64,000 bases of DNA. Origin: Tetragonia tetragonoides (Eukaryota > Streptophyta > Magnoliopsida > Caryophyllales > Aizoaceae). Positions within the stretch are counted from its first letter, which is position 1. Every line of letters begins with the position of its first letter. Shown one piece after another: positions 49,800 to 61,845 of the stretch. Under the pieces are notes generated by a model. The model was not told the origin of the DNA. It made no database searches and was given only the letters and a program-made list of their open reading frames with translations. The stretch lies in the NCBI GenBank assembly GCA_038025085.1, contig CM076154.1, positions 35,382,501-35,446,500 of the forward strand, in the 5' to 3' direction. Both the position numbers and the translations under genes were made by a program.

Positions 49800-52700
49800 A
49801 ATCCTCTAGAGAGACTTATCCTAAGGAATCCCTTAATAAAATATTGGAAAGGGATTGGTCGAAAGAATTCAACCAGTAAAGTAAACTAGGGCAAGAGTGA
49901 CCAAAATTGGCCATAAAATCAGTCACTCCATTAGCTTCCCTGAAACAGTGAATGACTTCGACTTTGTCAAAATGGTGTAGATCTTTTTTAGTGTCTATTA
50001 AAATATTCTCTATTTTTCAGGGAATACGCCATTCTGCTCGCAAAGCTTTGATGACGGCTAAGTTATCACCCTCAATGGTGATATTTTTATAACCAAGATT
50101 CCTTGCCTTACGGACACCCTCACGCAAACCTATGGCTTCTGCAACTAAGATGGAGTTTTCCCCGCATTGTTTTGCTCCCAAGGAGATCACGTTTCCCTGT
50201 TAGTTTCGAATACAGAAACCAGCTACTGCTTCGAGTTGTTTTTCTTGGAGCCATCAAAATTAATTTTCACATAATTTTCTCTTGGGTGTGACCAACGAAC
50301 GTCTGGTCTAGGACTTTTAGTTACTTTCTTTTTCTTAAAAGCACCACTGCTATCAAAATCACATTGTTGGTTAGCTAAAGAAAACCATTCTGTAAAGCTA
50401 TTTCTAACAGAGTGGGCAATTTGAGAAGGTGTGGTTGTTACATTGTCAAACATAATCTTGTTCCTAGCAAACCAGAACAGCCACCAAGTATAAATTACTA
50501 GAACTAAATTCCAATCGGACAATTTGTGGCGTAACAAGTTTAACCTAGTCACAAAAGAACTGGACGAAGGGACTAGAATATTTAAACGTTTCTCACACAA
50601 AGTTTGAACTTCGTCCCATACTTGGAAAAAATGCGGGTAGTCAAAGAAAAGATGGAATTTATCCTCAGAGTGGTGCTTACAGAAAACACATTCTTTAGGA
50701 ACAAACACCTTACTTTGTTGAAGTCTATTCTTTGTTGGAAGGCCATCAAGACACAATTTCCAGAGAAAAATTTTAACTTTATTTGGAATATTAATATTCC
50801 AAATCCAGCTAAACTCGCAATTTTTCTTATAAGAATCTTGGAATCCTTGTGCTAACCAAGTTGCGGACTTAGAAGAAAATTCTCCATCACTTGACAAACC
50901 CCAATAGGATTTATCAGGGACATCATTATAAGGGACATGAACGCCTTTGATAACTGAAATAACATCTTGGGGTAGAACCCTAGAGAGTAAGCTAAAGTCC
51001 CAGGTACCCTCACTAGAAATAAACATACTAATAGGGATATCTTCATCAAAGAGAGGATCAGATGATATTGGAGAATGATATTTCTTGAATAAGGGATAGT
51101 GAAAAACCCAATTATCCTTCCAAAAGCTGATGTTTGTACCACTTCCAACACTCCATCTAAGGCCCTGCTTAAAGAGTGTTCTAACTTCCAGTAGATGAGA
51201 CCATTGCCATGAAGTTTTACCACTCTTAGTGTATTGAAAAATATTCTTTCCACGCAAATATTTGTGGTTAATAAGCTGAACCCATCTATTAGATGGGTCA
51301 GTAAGTATTCTCCAAACCAGTTTCATTTGCATTGCTTTATTAACGACATTAGCTTTACGCAGTCCAAGACCACCCATGTTTTTTGGTCTACAAACTTTGT
51401 CCCACCCGATAAGGTTTGGGGATTTGCTATCAGGAGCTTTATTCCATAGGAAATTCCGATTTAATTGATCAAGTTTGTCTAAAGAAGCAGACGGGAGAGT
51501 AAAGCTTTGCATAGTGAAAATAGGCGTAGCCGCCAAGTTGGCTTGGATGAGAGTAGCTCTCCTAGCTTGAGATAGAGAATTTGCTTTCCATTTAGCCAGA
51601 TGACTAGATGTCCTATCAAGCACATCACTGAATGTAGTAGCATTCACACGATCACTTATTATAGGGCAACCCAAGTACTTGTCTAGACATGTAGAATGAC
51701 TCATTTCCAAAATGCCTTTAAAAGAAGTAATACTATTCCTAGAAATGTTCTTCGTACATTGAAAAACTGATTTGTTGAAATTAATCTTCTGTCCTGACAT
51801 TGCACAGTACTCATCTAAAATCTTTTTAATCATATGACAACTCTGATTAGACGCTTCTGCAAAAATCATAGTATCATCTGCAAAAGTCAGGAAAGGCAAT
51901 TTATCTGCCCCCCGACAAATCTTGATACCATCACTTTTTGAGGAAATATTACTTTCACGTTGTAATCGTCTAGCTAGGACTTCTGCACAAATAATAAAGA
52001 TGTACGGGGATAAAGGATCACCCTGACGAATACCCCGGGAAGAACTAAAAGTAGGTCCCGGGGAATTATTAACTAAAACAGAGAAAGATACTGTAGAAAT
52101 ACACTCTTTTATCGAGGAAATCCAAGTTTCATGGAAACCAAATTTCCTAAAAACTTGGTAAATAAATTCCCAGTCTAACCGATCATATGCTTTTTCCATA
52201 TCAAGTTTGATTGCTAGTCATCCACCCTTTCCTTGCTTGGATTTAAAAGAATGAAAAACCTCATGGGCTAATAAAATATTATCCTGGATACAACGATCTG
52301 CTACAAAAGCGCCTTGTAGCGGATGTATTAGCTTAACAATAATATGCTTCAGACGAGAGGTAAGGATCTTAGAGATTATTTTATACAAAGTCTAACAGAG
52401 ACTAATAGGTCGAAAATGATTAGCTGATGATGGATTATCAATTTTTGGGATTAGAGCTAAAAAAGTTTGGTTAACTTCCTTAAGAATTTTGCCAGAGTGA
52501 AAAAAGGCTTTAACAGCACGACAAACAAAAGGACCTGCAATATGCCAATAAGATTGATAAAAAGAAGCCGGAAAACCATCTGGCCCCGGAGATTTATTAG
52601 GAGCTAATAGAAATACAGCCTCTTTTATTTCCTCATCTAGTACTTCTTTGATAAGAAAACTATTATCTTCAAAGCTAACTTCAGGAAGAATATCTTGGAG

Positions 52701-53964
52701 GTCAATATTCGGATTAACACGTACAGAGTTGTCTCGTACAAACCTTTGCTTAAATTCGTTTGTTATCTCTTCAGTAATAATCTTTGGATCAGTATGGTGG
52801 AAACCATCATGACTAAGAAAACTGGTTATTTTCTTTCTATTCCTACGTATAGAAGCTTTAGTTTGGAAAAATGAGGTGTTACGATCTCCTAAAAGGAGAC
52901 GCTTATCTCTAGCCCTTTGATACCAATACGTTCTATTAAAATTAATCAAGCTAGCTTTCTTACAAGAAAGTCTATCTTGGCGTGAAATAAGGGATGAATC
53001 GTTAGGCTTTAACACTAGATTTTTTTGCAAAGCTATCAAGTTTTCTTCAACTTCTTTAAGCTAACGACTAATATTACCAAAACGTAGTTTAGCCCAATTT
53101 TTTGATCTTGTTTTAAGAGTTTTACATTTCGTAAGTAACTGAAAAAGACAGGATCCTTCGATTATATTATTCCAAGCATTTCTAACAATATTTTCATAAT
53201 CTTTATGTTGAATCCAAGAGGTTTCAAATCTGAAGGGGGGGGCTTGAAATTATTTTGTGAATCGAACTTAAAAATTATAGGACAATGATCTGAAGAATAA
53301 AAATCATAATGCGAAGTGATAGCATTTGGGAAATTTGCTAGCCAAGAAGCGGAAACGAGAGCACGGTCCAGCCTTTCCCAAATATTATCACTACCATTTT
53401 TTTTCTTACGCCAAGTAAAAGGGGAACCTTCAAAGGGGACATCAAGAACATTAGAATTATACTTAAATGAATTTAACCTGTCAAACCTTGCTAAAGTAGG
53501 AAAGGCACCTCCACATTTTTCACTAGACTTACAAATTTCATTAAGATCACCAATAATAATAAATGGGTCTGTCAAAGAAGAACAATAAGCCAAAAGGTCA
53601 TTCCAGAATTGACTTTTATGGGATCCTTGAGCAGGTGCATATGCAAAAATGATAATAAAGGGGGGATTACCATTAGCATCATTAACAAGCATACTAATAA
53701 ACCTCACATCTTTATGTAGTGTGGTAACTGTAATCACATTGCTTTGCCACATCACCAAATCCCACCAAAAAAACCTTGACATGGGATAAAATCATAATCA
53801 TTAAAACCAAACTGATTTATTACATGAGAATTGGGAGCTGCTTGTACCTTGGTCTCAGCCAAGGCTATCAAATTAACATGATGAACACGACAAAAAAGCT
53901 TAACTTCTTCTCCCACATCCTTCTTACCAGCACCCCTAATATTCCAGAAAGCTACGTTATTCAT
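49800..53964 (-). pseudogene. LINE 2 ORF2: endonuclease, reverse transcriptase, RNase H; broken
   Basis: ORF2 starts MNNVAFWNIRGAGKK (ATG at 53,964). Endonuclease motifs follow: AETKV, IIGDLNEI and YSSDHCPI (53,290). Reverse transcriptase includes SPGPDGFPASFYQ, FRPISLC, DMEKAYDRLDWEF, GIRQGDPLSPYIF and catalytic FADD (about 51,880). A Cys/His region CVFCKHHSEDKFHLFF lies near 50,660. The RNase H end has INFDGS, VAEAIGLREGV, EGDNLAVI and REANGVTDFMA (50,250-49,920). Lesions include frame changes near 53,757, between 53,160 and 53,040, and near 50,225, and in-frame stops near 53,062, 52,392 and about 52,220 (TGA where Trp is expected). The copy cannot encode a working enzyme. Confidence 0.9.
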
Positions 53965-54012
53965 AATTAAACATAATTAAGCATGAACACTGACTTAAAC
54001 ATATTCTGAAAA

Positions 54013-55647
54013 TTAGTTTCTAGCCCTCTTCAGAGATTGGGAGGCTGAATCAACAGAGTCATCACCTTGAACCCTCCTCTTGGAAGCCTCAGAATGGGCT
54101 GAACCAGCAGAAACATTAGCCTGGGCAACCTCTAGCTGGGTGATTTGCTTGAGAATTGAGCTATCTGATTGCATAGAATGAAAGGAAGTATCAAAATCTT
54201 CCTCCTCATCCTCAAAGTCCTCATTCCAGAGATCATCATCCTCAAAATTAGGGAGCAAAGCAACTGGATTGGCAGTAATAACCTCTAAAGCAAGGTCCAT
54301 GCCTCCCTCCAGATTATCAAAGGCATTACTCACAGCAAGATCTTGAGGATATGTGGACTTCAAAACAGCCAGACTCTTACCTTTAGAGGAGCTCAGACTC
54401 AATTGGCCACAAATAGGATGACCCAAGGCATTAACTTTCAGCAAATTAGTCTCATCATTAGAGGGAGTTGATGAGCTATGCACTAGGGCAGGGACAATAA
54501 CACCATCAACAGCAGGACTAGAAGAGCCAACAGCTTGCAAAACTTGCTTACCCTTACCAGCATAGGGAGCAAGACTTTTCTTTCCTTGAACAAAACCAGG
54601 AGGGGGACTAACAACAGAGTTAATAACAATACCAGTAGGCTTTTTAACAGGAGGAGCAGCACCAAAAATAGATTTATCATGACCATCATTCTTAGAGAAA
54701 TGTCTGGTAGAATTTTTCTTTGGAGGGAGATGTTTATATTTATTTTTATCATTCTTGCTAGGAGGTACTTGAACCCATTTATTGGCTTGCTAAGCCTCAG
54801 AGTCAAGTTTTTCTTTCTCCTTAGCAATGTTAAGAGTCTTCTCAATTAGTTCTTCATGCAATTCACTTGTTTCAAGTGTCACATTAACCACTCTATTAGC
54901 CATAGTCATTAAAGGACAAGTCTCAATAGCATGCAGTACAACACCACAACAAGCATAGCCCTTTGAGAAGTTCTCATACCATACAAAATACCAATCCACC
55001 CCTGCCCTTCTAGGTACCTTAGCATAGGTTTTGAGTGCTTTAGTAATATCAGCATGAATACATATTCTAGCAAACCTAAGCCCCTTCTTAACTTGAGTAA
55101 AATCCTCATACTTTAGAAAAGTACCCAAATTATTTATCTTTAAGAAAGCCAAGACAGATTCAAGGGAGAAGAGTTTAGAGGGAAACCTTGAAATTCTGAT
55201 CCAGAAATCTGCGTGGGTCAACTCTTCCGCCACAGGGTCGAAACGATCTTTACAAGCAGTAAGCACAAGCAACTGGCCTTGAACATGCCAGGGCCTATCT
55301 CTCCAAATTGTTAGTTTATCTTCAGGAGAGCTAAACTTAAACATAACCCAATCACTCCCAACATCAAAATACTCCACATACCCAACATGCTTCCAGTCAG
55401 ATTTAGTCTTAGACATAATAGCTTTAAAGTCAGAAAATTCACCCAACACTTTACCCATCAAGCAAATATCTGAACTAGTAGCAATATTGGCTAAAACATT
55501 AGGAATATCTTCAAAAACAAAATCCTCAGGTAGATCATTAGCAAGAAATTCAAATCTAGGATCATCAAAAATATTTTCAATATCAACTGGAGGGTTGTCA
55601 TCATTTGCTTTTTCAGTTTCAATAGTGGTTTTCATTGAGTCTTCCAT
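54013..55647 (-). pseudogene. LINE 2 ORF1 (DUF4283-type) with one internal stop
   Basis: The frame runs from MEDSMKTT (ATG at 55,647) to TAA/TAG at 54,013, 544 codons, interrupted only by one TAG at 54,790-54,792. Both halves lie in the same frame. The N-terminal half has the DUF4283-type block typical of plant LINE ORF1 (WVMFKFSSPEDKLTIWRDRPWHV, then ADFWIRISRFP), followed by a short Cys-containing stretch (GYACCGVVLHAIETCP) in the zinc-knuckle position. The second half is low complexity and acidic near its end. ORF1 proteins bind LINE RNA. Confidence 0.88.
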
Positions 55648-56239
55648 AGTAGAAGAACCCTCAACCACTACAGTTTTGAAACTCTTAGAAGCCACAGCAA
55701 AACAAGCACAAAAACTAGAGCATGCACTGAGAAAGAAACAAATAGAGATAAGAGGGAGAGGTGCAAGAAAAAACCTGGCTAAGGGGCACCTTAAATAGGC
55801 AGCCAAAATACTCACAATAGAATACTGAAAGGCAAGATCTACTGGGCAAAGGGAGGAGACTAGTGGTGAAAAGCCCAGCAAGCTGGCTTGAGCAGCTCAG
55901 AGCTCAAGAGACCACCATCCTAGCGATGTGAAGGTAGTATCCAAGAGGTGAGAGAAACCTCCACATCTACTCAGAACAGTGAAAACCATAAATGCACTCT
56001 GATACGGGTATATTATCAAACCACCAAAATTCTGAAGGAAAAGGGAAAATTCGTCCTTTGCAAGCGAAAACCCCAGCGACATAAATCCCCTAAATCTGGG
56101 GCTCTGAACGAAATAGTAGAACTCAATAAATGCTCGCACAAAAAAAATATTAGGGTTTGTACGAGCAAGCTGGAAACCCCTCACGAATTGGGGCCACAAA
56201 TCAACAAAGAAAATACTAATTGGGGGTAATAGAAGATAA

Positions 56240-57677
56240 GAAACCCAAATGAAGAGAGATTTCTGGCAAAATCACTTGTTAAAGGCTTTGATTTGGGTAA
56301 TTAGAAAATTGGGCACAAATTTAGGGACAAATATTCCTTTACTTTTGCCATTAATTTTGAAAAATGGAAACACAAATATCTTAATGGTAGAACATTTTGG
56401 ATTTGAGTTTGTGTTCGAGTTGAAGTTTAAATTTAGTCTTAAATTCGATTGAAGTAATATATTGAGCTAGTATTTAACTAAAAAAATTGTATTGCTTGAT
56501 TTCGAATTTGAGTTTGATTCTTTACATTGAAATACATATGTTTTTGGTTATGTAAGGTGGAAGTTCTATTTATTTTGTCATATTCCACAATAGGAATAAA
56601 TAAAATGGGTCAAACATTTGTTTAGACGCAATAAGTAAGTTCCTTTAATTGTGGACGAAAGGAAAAAAAAAACTTAAAAAGAATCTTATGAAATTAAAAG
56701 TCTTTAGGTATAAACATATCTACGATCCAATCTTTCCATTATAAATGAAAGCAAAAAGAATAATTTGCCACAGTTAAGGTGCCATACTTTAGAGAATAGA
56801 AGTAAGTATCATCAATCTTTCCTCACATCGGTCGGTCTTCGAGTTACCGCCGACGATTTTGCCAATAGTTACCTCCTTTTTTGTCATTTTATCCATCCTT
56901 TTAGTCATGAAATTTTTTATAATTAGGGTTTATTTTGGGGTTATTAATAAATTCTCTCCTTTTTGAGAGAACTTGTTCAGTTTCCACATACGTAATTGTG
57001 TGGCTTGTGTTTTTAGATTGATTTTGTTCCATATATGGCTTGTTAAGACAACTTCAATCCGTGCGTGGTGTGCTTTCAAAATAGTTCTAGCACGCTATGT
57101 TTAACACTAGTTGTCAAACTCTGATACAACCTATAAAAACAACGATTTCAATTATTATACCCTCTATACTTAGTATGATGCCTCATAAGGCATCTGAATA
57201 TCTGATACTTTGAAACTAATGAAAACCATGAAATTCTTAGGTTACTAAAGCCAACTTCAAGATGCAAGAAAATCATTTCACACAAGAATTCTTTTTGCTT
57301 GTCCTGTCAATTGTTTTGCCCTTATGGCCTTATCTCAAAAGACCACAATTCCTATGGGTATGCTAAAATACTCAATAATAATAAGAAGATTGCATTTAAA
57401 ACGTCTTTTGCAAAATGGAAAGGTACCTAAAGTGTTCATTAGCCATATTTGTAGGGACGAAGCTTTGAAGGATTTGACAGGCTAACCACTTTGGCCGGAC
57501 GAAAATGCATGAACCTTCAATAAAAGGAACTCCACAAATAGCCAGATAAATAGGATTCACATGAATTGCCATCTTTTGACATACAAGAAACTACTTAAAG
57601 TGGTACTCTACAAGAGAGGAGTGTCGTGAAAGGGACCCTCAACCCCTTTTGATCTTCACATAATTCAGAACTGCTAC
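56240..57677. other. Intergenic between LINE 2 and the HAD/flavokinase-like gene
   Basis: No gene or clear repeat is supported. It probably contains the 3' UTR of the downstream minus-strand gene just below 57,678, and the displaced upstream flank of UBC13 above the LINE. Confidence 0.4.
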
Positions 57678-60600
57678 TATCTTATCAGGTCCTCCTGATT
57701 CCTGGAAAAGTCTTGTGATTCCGGACACCTAAACGTCGGGAGTTGCAGAGAATATTTGGCATTGGATATGTCGTGTTCGTTTATTTCCGTGTCCAAGAAC
57801 GTATTTCCCTGCATTTTTTAGAACAGAGAAGATTAATGAACAAGGAGAAACTGGAAGCAATCTGATAATCAGTGACAACTGACAAGTATTGCCATTATTC
57901 GGGATAATGTGATCTATGAGTATGAGTCTGCTATTTCTTGATTCTTGGTTCTGCATCAAAACTAGATTAGTTGGATCACTCCAAAACATTAGTAATCATA
58001 AATCTTTAGGCATGATTGAGAGTTCCTGAGTACACCCCCACAGACAAAATGGAATTACCTTCCTGCTGATTCCTCGAATGTAGCCAACAAGTGCAAGGTG
58101 AACATGCTCGCCAGATAGGTGATCAATGCCTCCATCAATAGCATATAGTTGCTGTAGCAGACAACAATTATGTCAGCACTTATCTGAAAAGGTTTTAATT
58201 TGGATGGGGGAGGAACAAAGATGAAAAGTAAATTCATAATTTTCGGTCTCAGTTTCAGTTTCAGGTACTCACTATTCTTGTCTGCATTGTAGAGTAAAGC
58301 TCCTTTCCAATGCTGACAATTACTTTCAAGTCCCTGACACTGCCTACTTGAGCCCAACCAAAATACATTCCACAAACTTGACCGGGAAGGTTGTTTGGCT
58401 TGTCATCTTCCTCTGCACCATGAAAAGGTAATGTGTGAAATGGTAAGCATTTGTTAGACAAAAGGAATTATTTGAGGCATAACAGATGTAATCCCTGTTT
58501 TAGTTAGTAATCATAGCATACCACAAACAATTAAAGAATCACATTGTGTATCATTATGAAGGACATGGTTCACCAGACATCAAGATCAGAATATATACAA
58601 TTTTCTGCATACACATTACGCTTTCTGAACTGTTAAAAATTACAAGAGAAACTAATTCTATACCCGGAAAGTCAGCTAGAAACCCATTTCTAAAAAGGCC
58701 TTCCAGATAAATTGGAACAACTGGTAATGCATCATCTATCCCTGTAATCATTACATTTCATTGTCACCCAACTGGACATGGGCATAATTGGTGATGCAAA
58801 CAATAGCCATGGAGATTTTTATTAAGGCAAACACGTACAATCATCAAATGGAGGCAGACCCCACAACTCAGGCTGGAACTCTAGAAGTGAATGGAGAACA
58901 GAATCTGCCAAGGCAGCAGAATCAGTCTCAGATTGGGATGGAACAGTAACTACCTTCATTCCAGCAGCTTTCGCAGCTTTAACACCTATCCTGTTGATTC
59001 AGTGAAAACAAAAGAAAAAATCAGCACTGAAGGAGATACTAGTAAAACAAATTGCTTACTCTAGAGTCTAGATCCTGAAAAGAGGTCGATAAAGCAACTT
59101 CAACAATACTTCTTGATGATCATGCCAACTTTGTCCAAGTACAGATGTGAGCCATGTTAGACTACTTTGTATTGATCATATAATTTTACAAATTCAATGT
59201 CATGCATATCAAGAACAATAGTTTCTGAGAAAGAAGCTACAAACATAGTACACGAGGAATTGTAGTTGCTAAATCAATCATCTCGACTATTTCCCGCCTT
59301 ACCTTAAAGCCCAACCCCCTCCTCAAATAATAATAAAACAATTAGCGGGGAAAAAACCCGACAGGTGAACAAATTTAAGACATCAAGGCCATCAGTAAAG
59401 AAAAACTACTGTACTCTGGTAACCTAATATGTCCCAAAACCACAGAGAGATGTCAACCAATACATGAGGTTCCCGCATATAGCAAGGTCTTCAGAGCCAT
59501 ATAGATTATAACACAGCCTTTCTCCTACATATTACAGTTCCAGAATGATTGTTAGCCAAACTTTTATTGGAATTACATTGATTGATTGTTACTAAAGAAA
59601 AACAATGTGAATGAAATATAAGTGAGAAATTAAATCTCATTATAATCAGAAGCTGAAATATTTACTAGTGGTTTCACTCTCTAGAGTCTAGAACATGATA
59701 ATTGCTTTTTGAAGAATAATGAGTACTAAAACATAATTGTCACAAAGGACTTACAATGAGTCCTCTATCACAAGGCAGTTAGCAGCATCCACCTCCATTC
59801 TTTTTGCAGCCTCTAGGAATCTGCATCAAATTAACCAATTCAGTCATCAAACAGGAAACAGGAAATGGTTACAGGGAATAAAATGCAGATTTTTTTTTCG
59901 TTCTCCATCATCTCCTATCGGATGATGGGAGTATCAACATCCAACTCGAAAGGACAATGTGTGAATACGGAACTAATTCTGAAGAGCTTACAAGTCTGGA
60001 GATGGTTTCCCAGATGGAACCTGGTCACTTCCAAGAATGACAGAAAAGCATTCGTTCCACCCTGCACGTGATACAAAGCAAGCATACTTCAAAAACTCAA
60101 AAGATATTCAAAGATACTACATGACAGGAAGATCATTAGGTAAATCCCAAGGATAAATGGATATCTTCAAGAATATTGAAGTAAGAAGATGAACATGTTA
60201 ACAAAAGGGGACACTTGGTCATGAAAAGAAGAAAGTCTTACTTGTTATTCAAAAAGAATTAAGCATATAATACAAGATCACCACTTAATTCTTTCATACC
60301 ACTCCAGATAGATGTCAGCGACCATTACTGAACTTGAGGCATATGAGTCCAAACAAGATGGAAAATCACATTACATTTACAAATTTGCTACCATTTGATT
60401 TCATGACATCATTTCATGTTGCTTCAAAGTGAGAAGATATTCAAGAAATCAATGATTTGACTTGGAGCGTCAGGTTCTCTGAAGCTAAGCTGCTTGTCTG
60501 ATCAGGTTTCTGCATCTATACTAGAAAAGTATATGACATATTTTGGATTTGGTATACTAACTTTTAACACTTGCATGTTGTTCTCCATCTATTTTTTTTG

Positions 60601-61845
60601 AGTTCAACTATGGATATCATATGGATTAACTAAATGAAGCGACTGCAAGGTTTTAACACACAAGCATTTGACTATATCATTAGAGATCAATGAGGCTGCA
60701 GCTAACCAGACAAGCCTCCTACAATAACATCTGGACAGGTAAAAATTAACAACCAAGCACATATCTATAAAAATCATGGCTCTGATCACAGAAATAGTTA
60801 CCTTTCTGATAGGAGATTTTCGCATCTACATATTCTTTTGAAGAGTTCGAGGCTAGAGCAAGTGGTACTTGATGTTTATGGAGATGCTTGATAAGGCGAT
60901 CGGCACCAGGAAGTGCTTGGGCATCTTTCCACCTACAGCATAATGTGGGGTTGGTGGAGAAGGGTATCAAAACCAGTTCAGTTCATACACAGTAAGTGTT
61001 TACCATCAAGGCAGCAACCACAAGTCAGGAACATCAAAAACAACAACAACAGCTAGAATAAGGTTGTGTTCACTTCATTCGTTCAGTGATCTATTTTTTC
61101 TCTCACACGTTACTATTCAGTTCAGTTCAGTCCAGTGAAAAACACACCCTAAATCCCCCTACTAGTGAACTAGGTTGCACACACACAACACATACACAGG
61201 GGAAGCACCATTTAAATAGAGATAAAAAGTCCAATATGTGTCTAACCTGTCAAATCATGTCTGCTTGGTGACCATGAAACACCTTTCTGGGTGTGTATTT
61301 TCTAGCTATTGGGTCCAGGGAGGTCAACATGTACGCAGTCAAAACTAACTAATTACCAAGCAGCCTCACTATTTTGCTTAAACCAACCAATGATATTTGA
61401 CAATGGGGATAATTATCTATTAAACAATTGACTTATCCTGAATCAAAAAAGAACAAGGGAAAAAAAAACTCACTTAGCACGGTACAAGGGGACGATTTGG
61501 GCAATGAACTCATCAGGAGAGAGAGGAAGTTCATAGTCTTTAACAAAGGCAACTGCTGATTCTTTCATGGTTCTTCCAACTCTCCTATGCTTGTTATCAG
61601 TATTCAAAACCCTCCCATAACTCGCTAAGAACTCCTTCAAAACACCTCTTGAAGTTATCTCTGCATACACAATCAATCACACAAAATGCAAAAAAAACCC
61701 ATTAATCAATAACACATAAAAAACAAACCCATCAAGAAAAGATGTGAAATTTCGAACCTGTATTCAAAAGGGTACCATCCAAATCAAGAATAACGGCTGA
61801 AATTTCTAGCCCAGTATGATTATTGTTCAACTCAATGTTAGCCAT
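57678..61845 (-). CDS. HAD phosphatase with flavokinase-like C-terminus (FMN/FHY-like)
   Basis: Ten exons: 61,758-61,845; 61,474-61,660; 60,802-60,932; 59,992-60,061; 59,755-59,820; 58,839-58,990; 58,664-58,741; 58,273-58,412; 58,059-58,151; 57,678-57,809. They sum to 1,137 nt, 378 aa, matching the size of Arabidopsis FMN/FHY. The HAD half is complete: DLDGT (D21, D23), S120 in ALASNSS, K154 in GKPSPD and E178-D179 in VIEDS, so phosphatase activity is likely. The second half (about 235-378) follows the riboflavin-kinase layout (PIYLEG, GMYFGWAQV, LKVIVSIG, LALVGYIRG) but lacks the family's nucleotide-binding G-x-G-R-G ... PTAN segment. Kinase activity is therefore doubtful. It may be a diverged paralogue of the bifunctional riboflavin kinase/FMN phosphatase. 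The last exon was placed by splice sites and phase and is the least certain. Confidence 0.87.
61064..61149. mobile_element. Small Harbinger/Tourist-like MITE in an intron
   Basis: It is 86 bp, with inverted ends ggttgtgttcac and the complement of gtgaaaaacacaccc, flanked by TAA on both sides (61,061-63 and 61,150-52). It lies in the second intron of the HAD/flavokinase-like gene. Confidence 0.7.

Larger units (their letters stand above)
49763..56240 (-). mobile_element. LINE retrotransposon with RNase H, near full length, inactivated
   Basis: The element is oriented on the minus strand. Its 3' end is a 15-nt A tail (T-run at 49,763-49,777). It contains ORF1 (54,013-55,647) and ORF2 (about 49,800-53,964) with endonuclease, reverse transcriptase and a C-terminal RNase H, plus a 5' leader of at least 500 bp. 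Unlike LINE 1 it is AT-rich and has RNase H, so it belongs to a different L1 lineage. Several stops and frameshifts break ORF2. I did not find a convincing target duplication, so the upper boundary (about 56,240) is an estimate. Confidence 0.88.

Noticed and set aside
56150..56300. Target-site duplication for LINE 2
   Set aside because: I looked for a copy of the sequence next to the A tail (acaaacaaattga) around the expected 5' end and found only weak partial matches.
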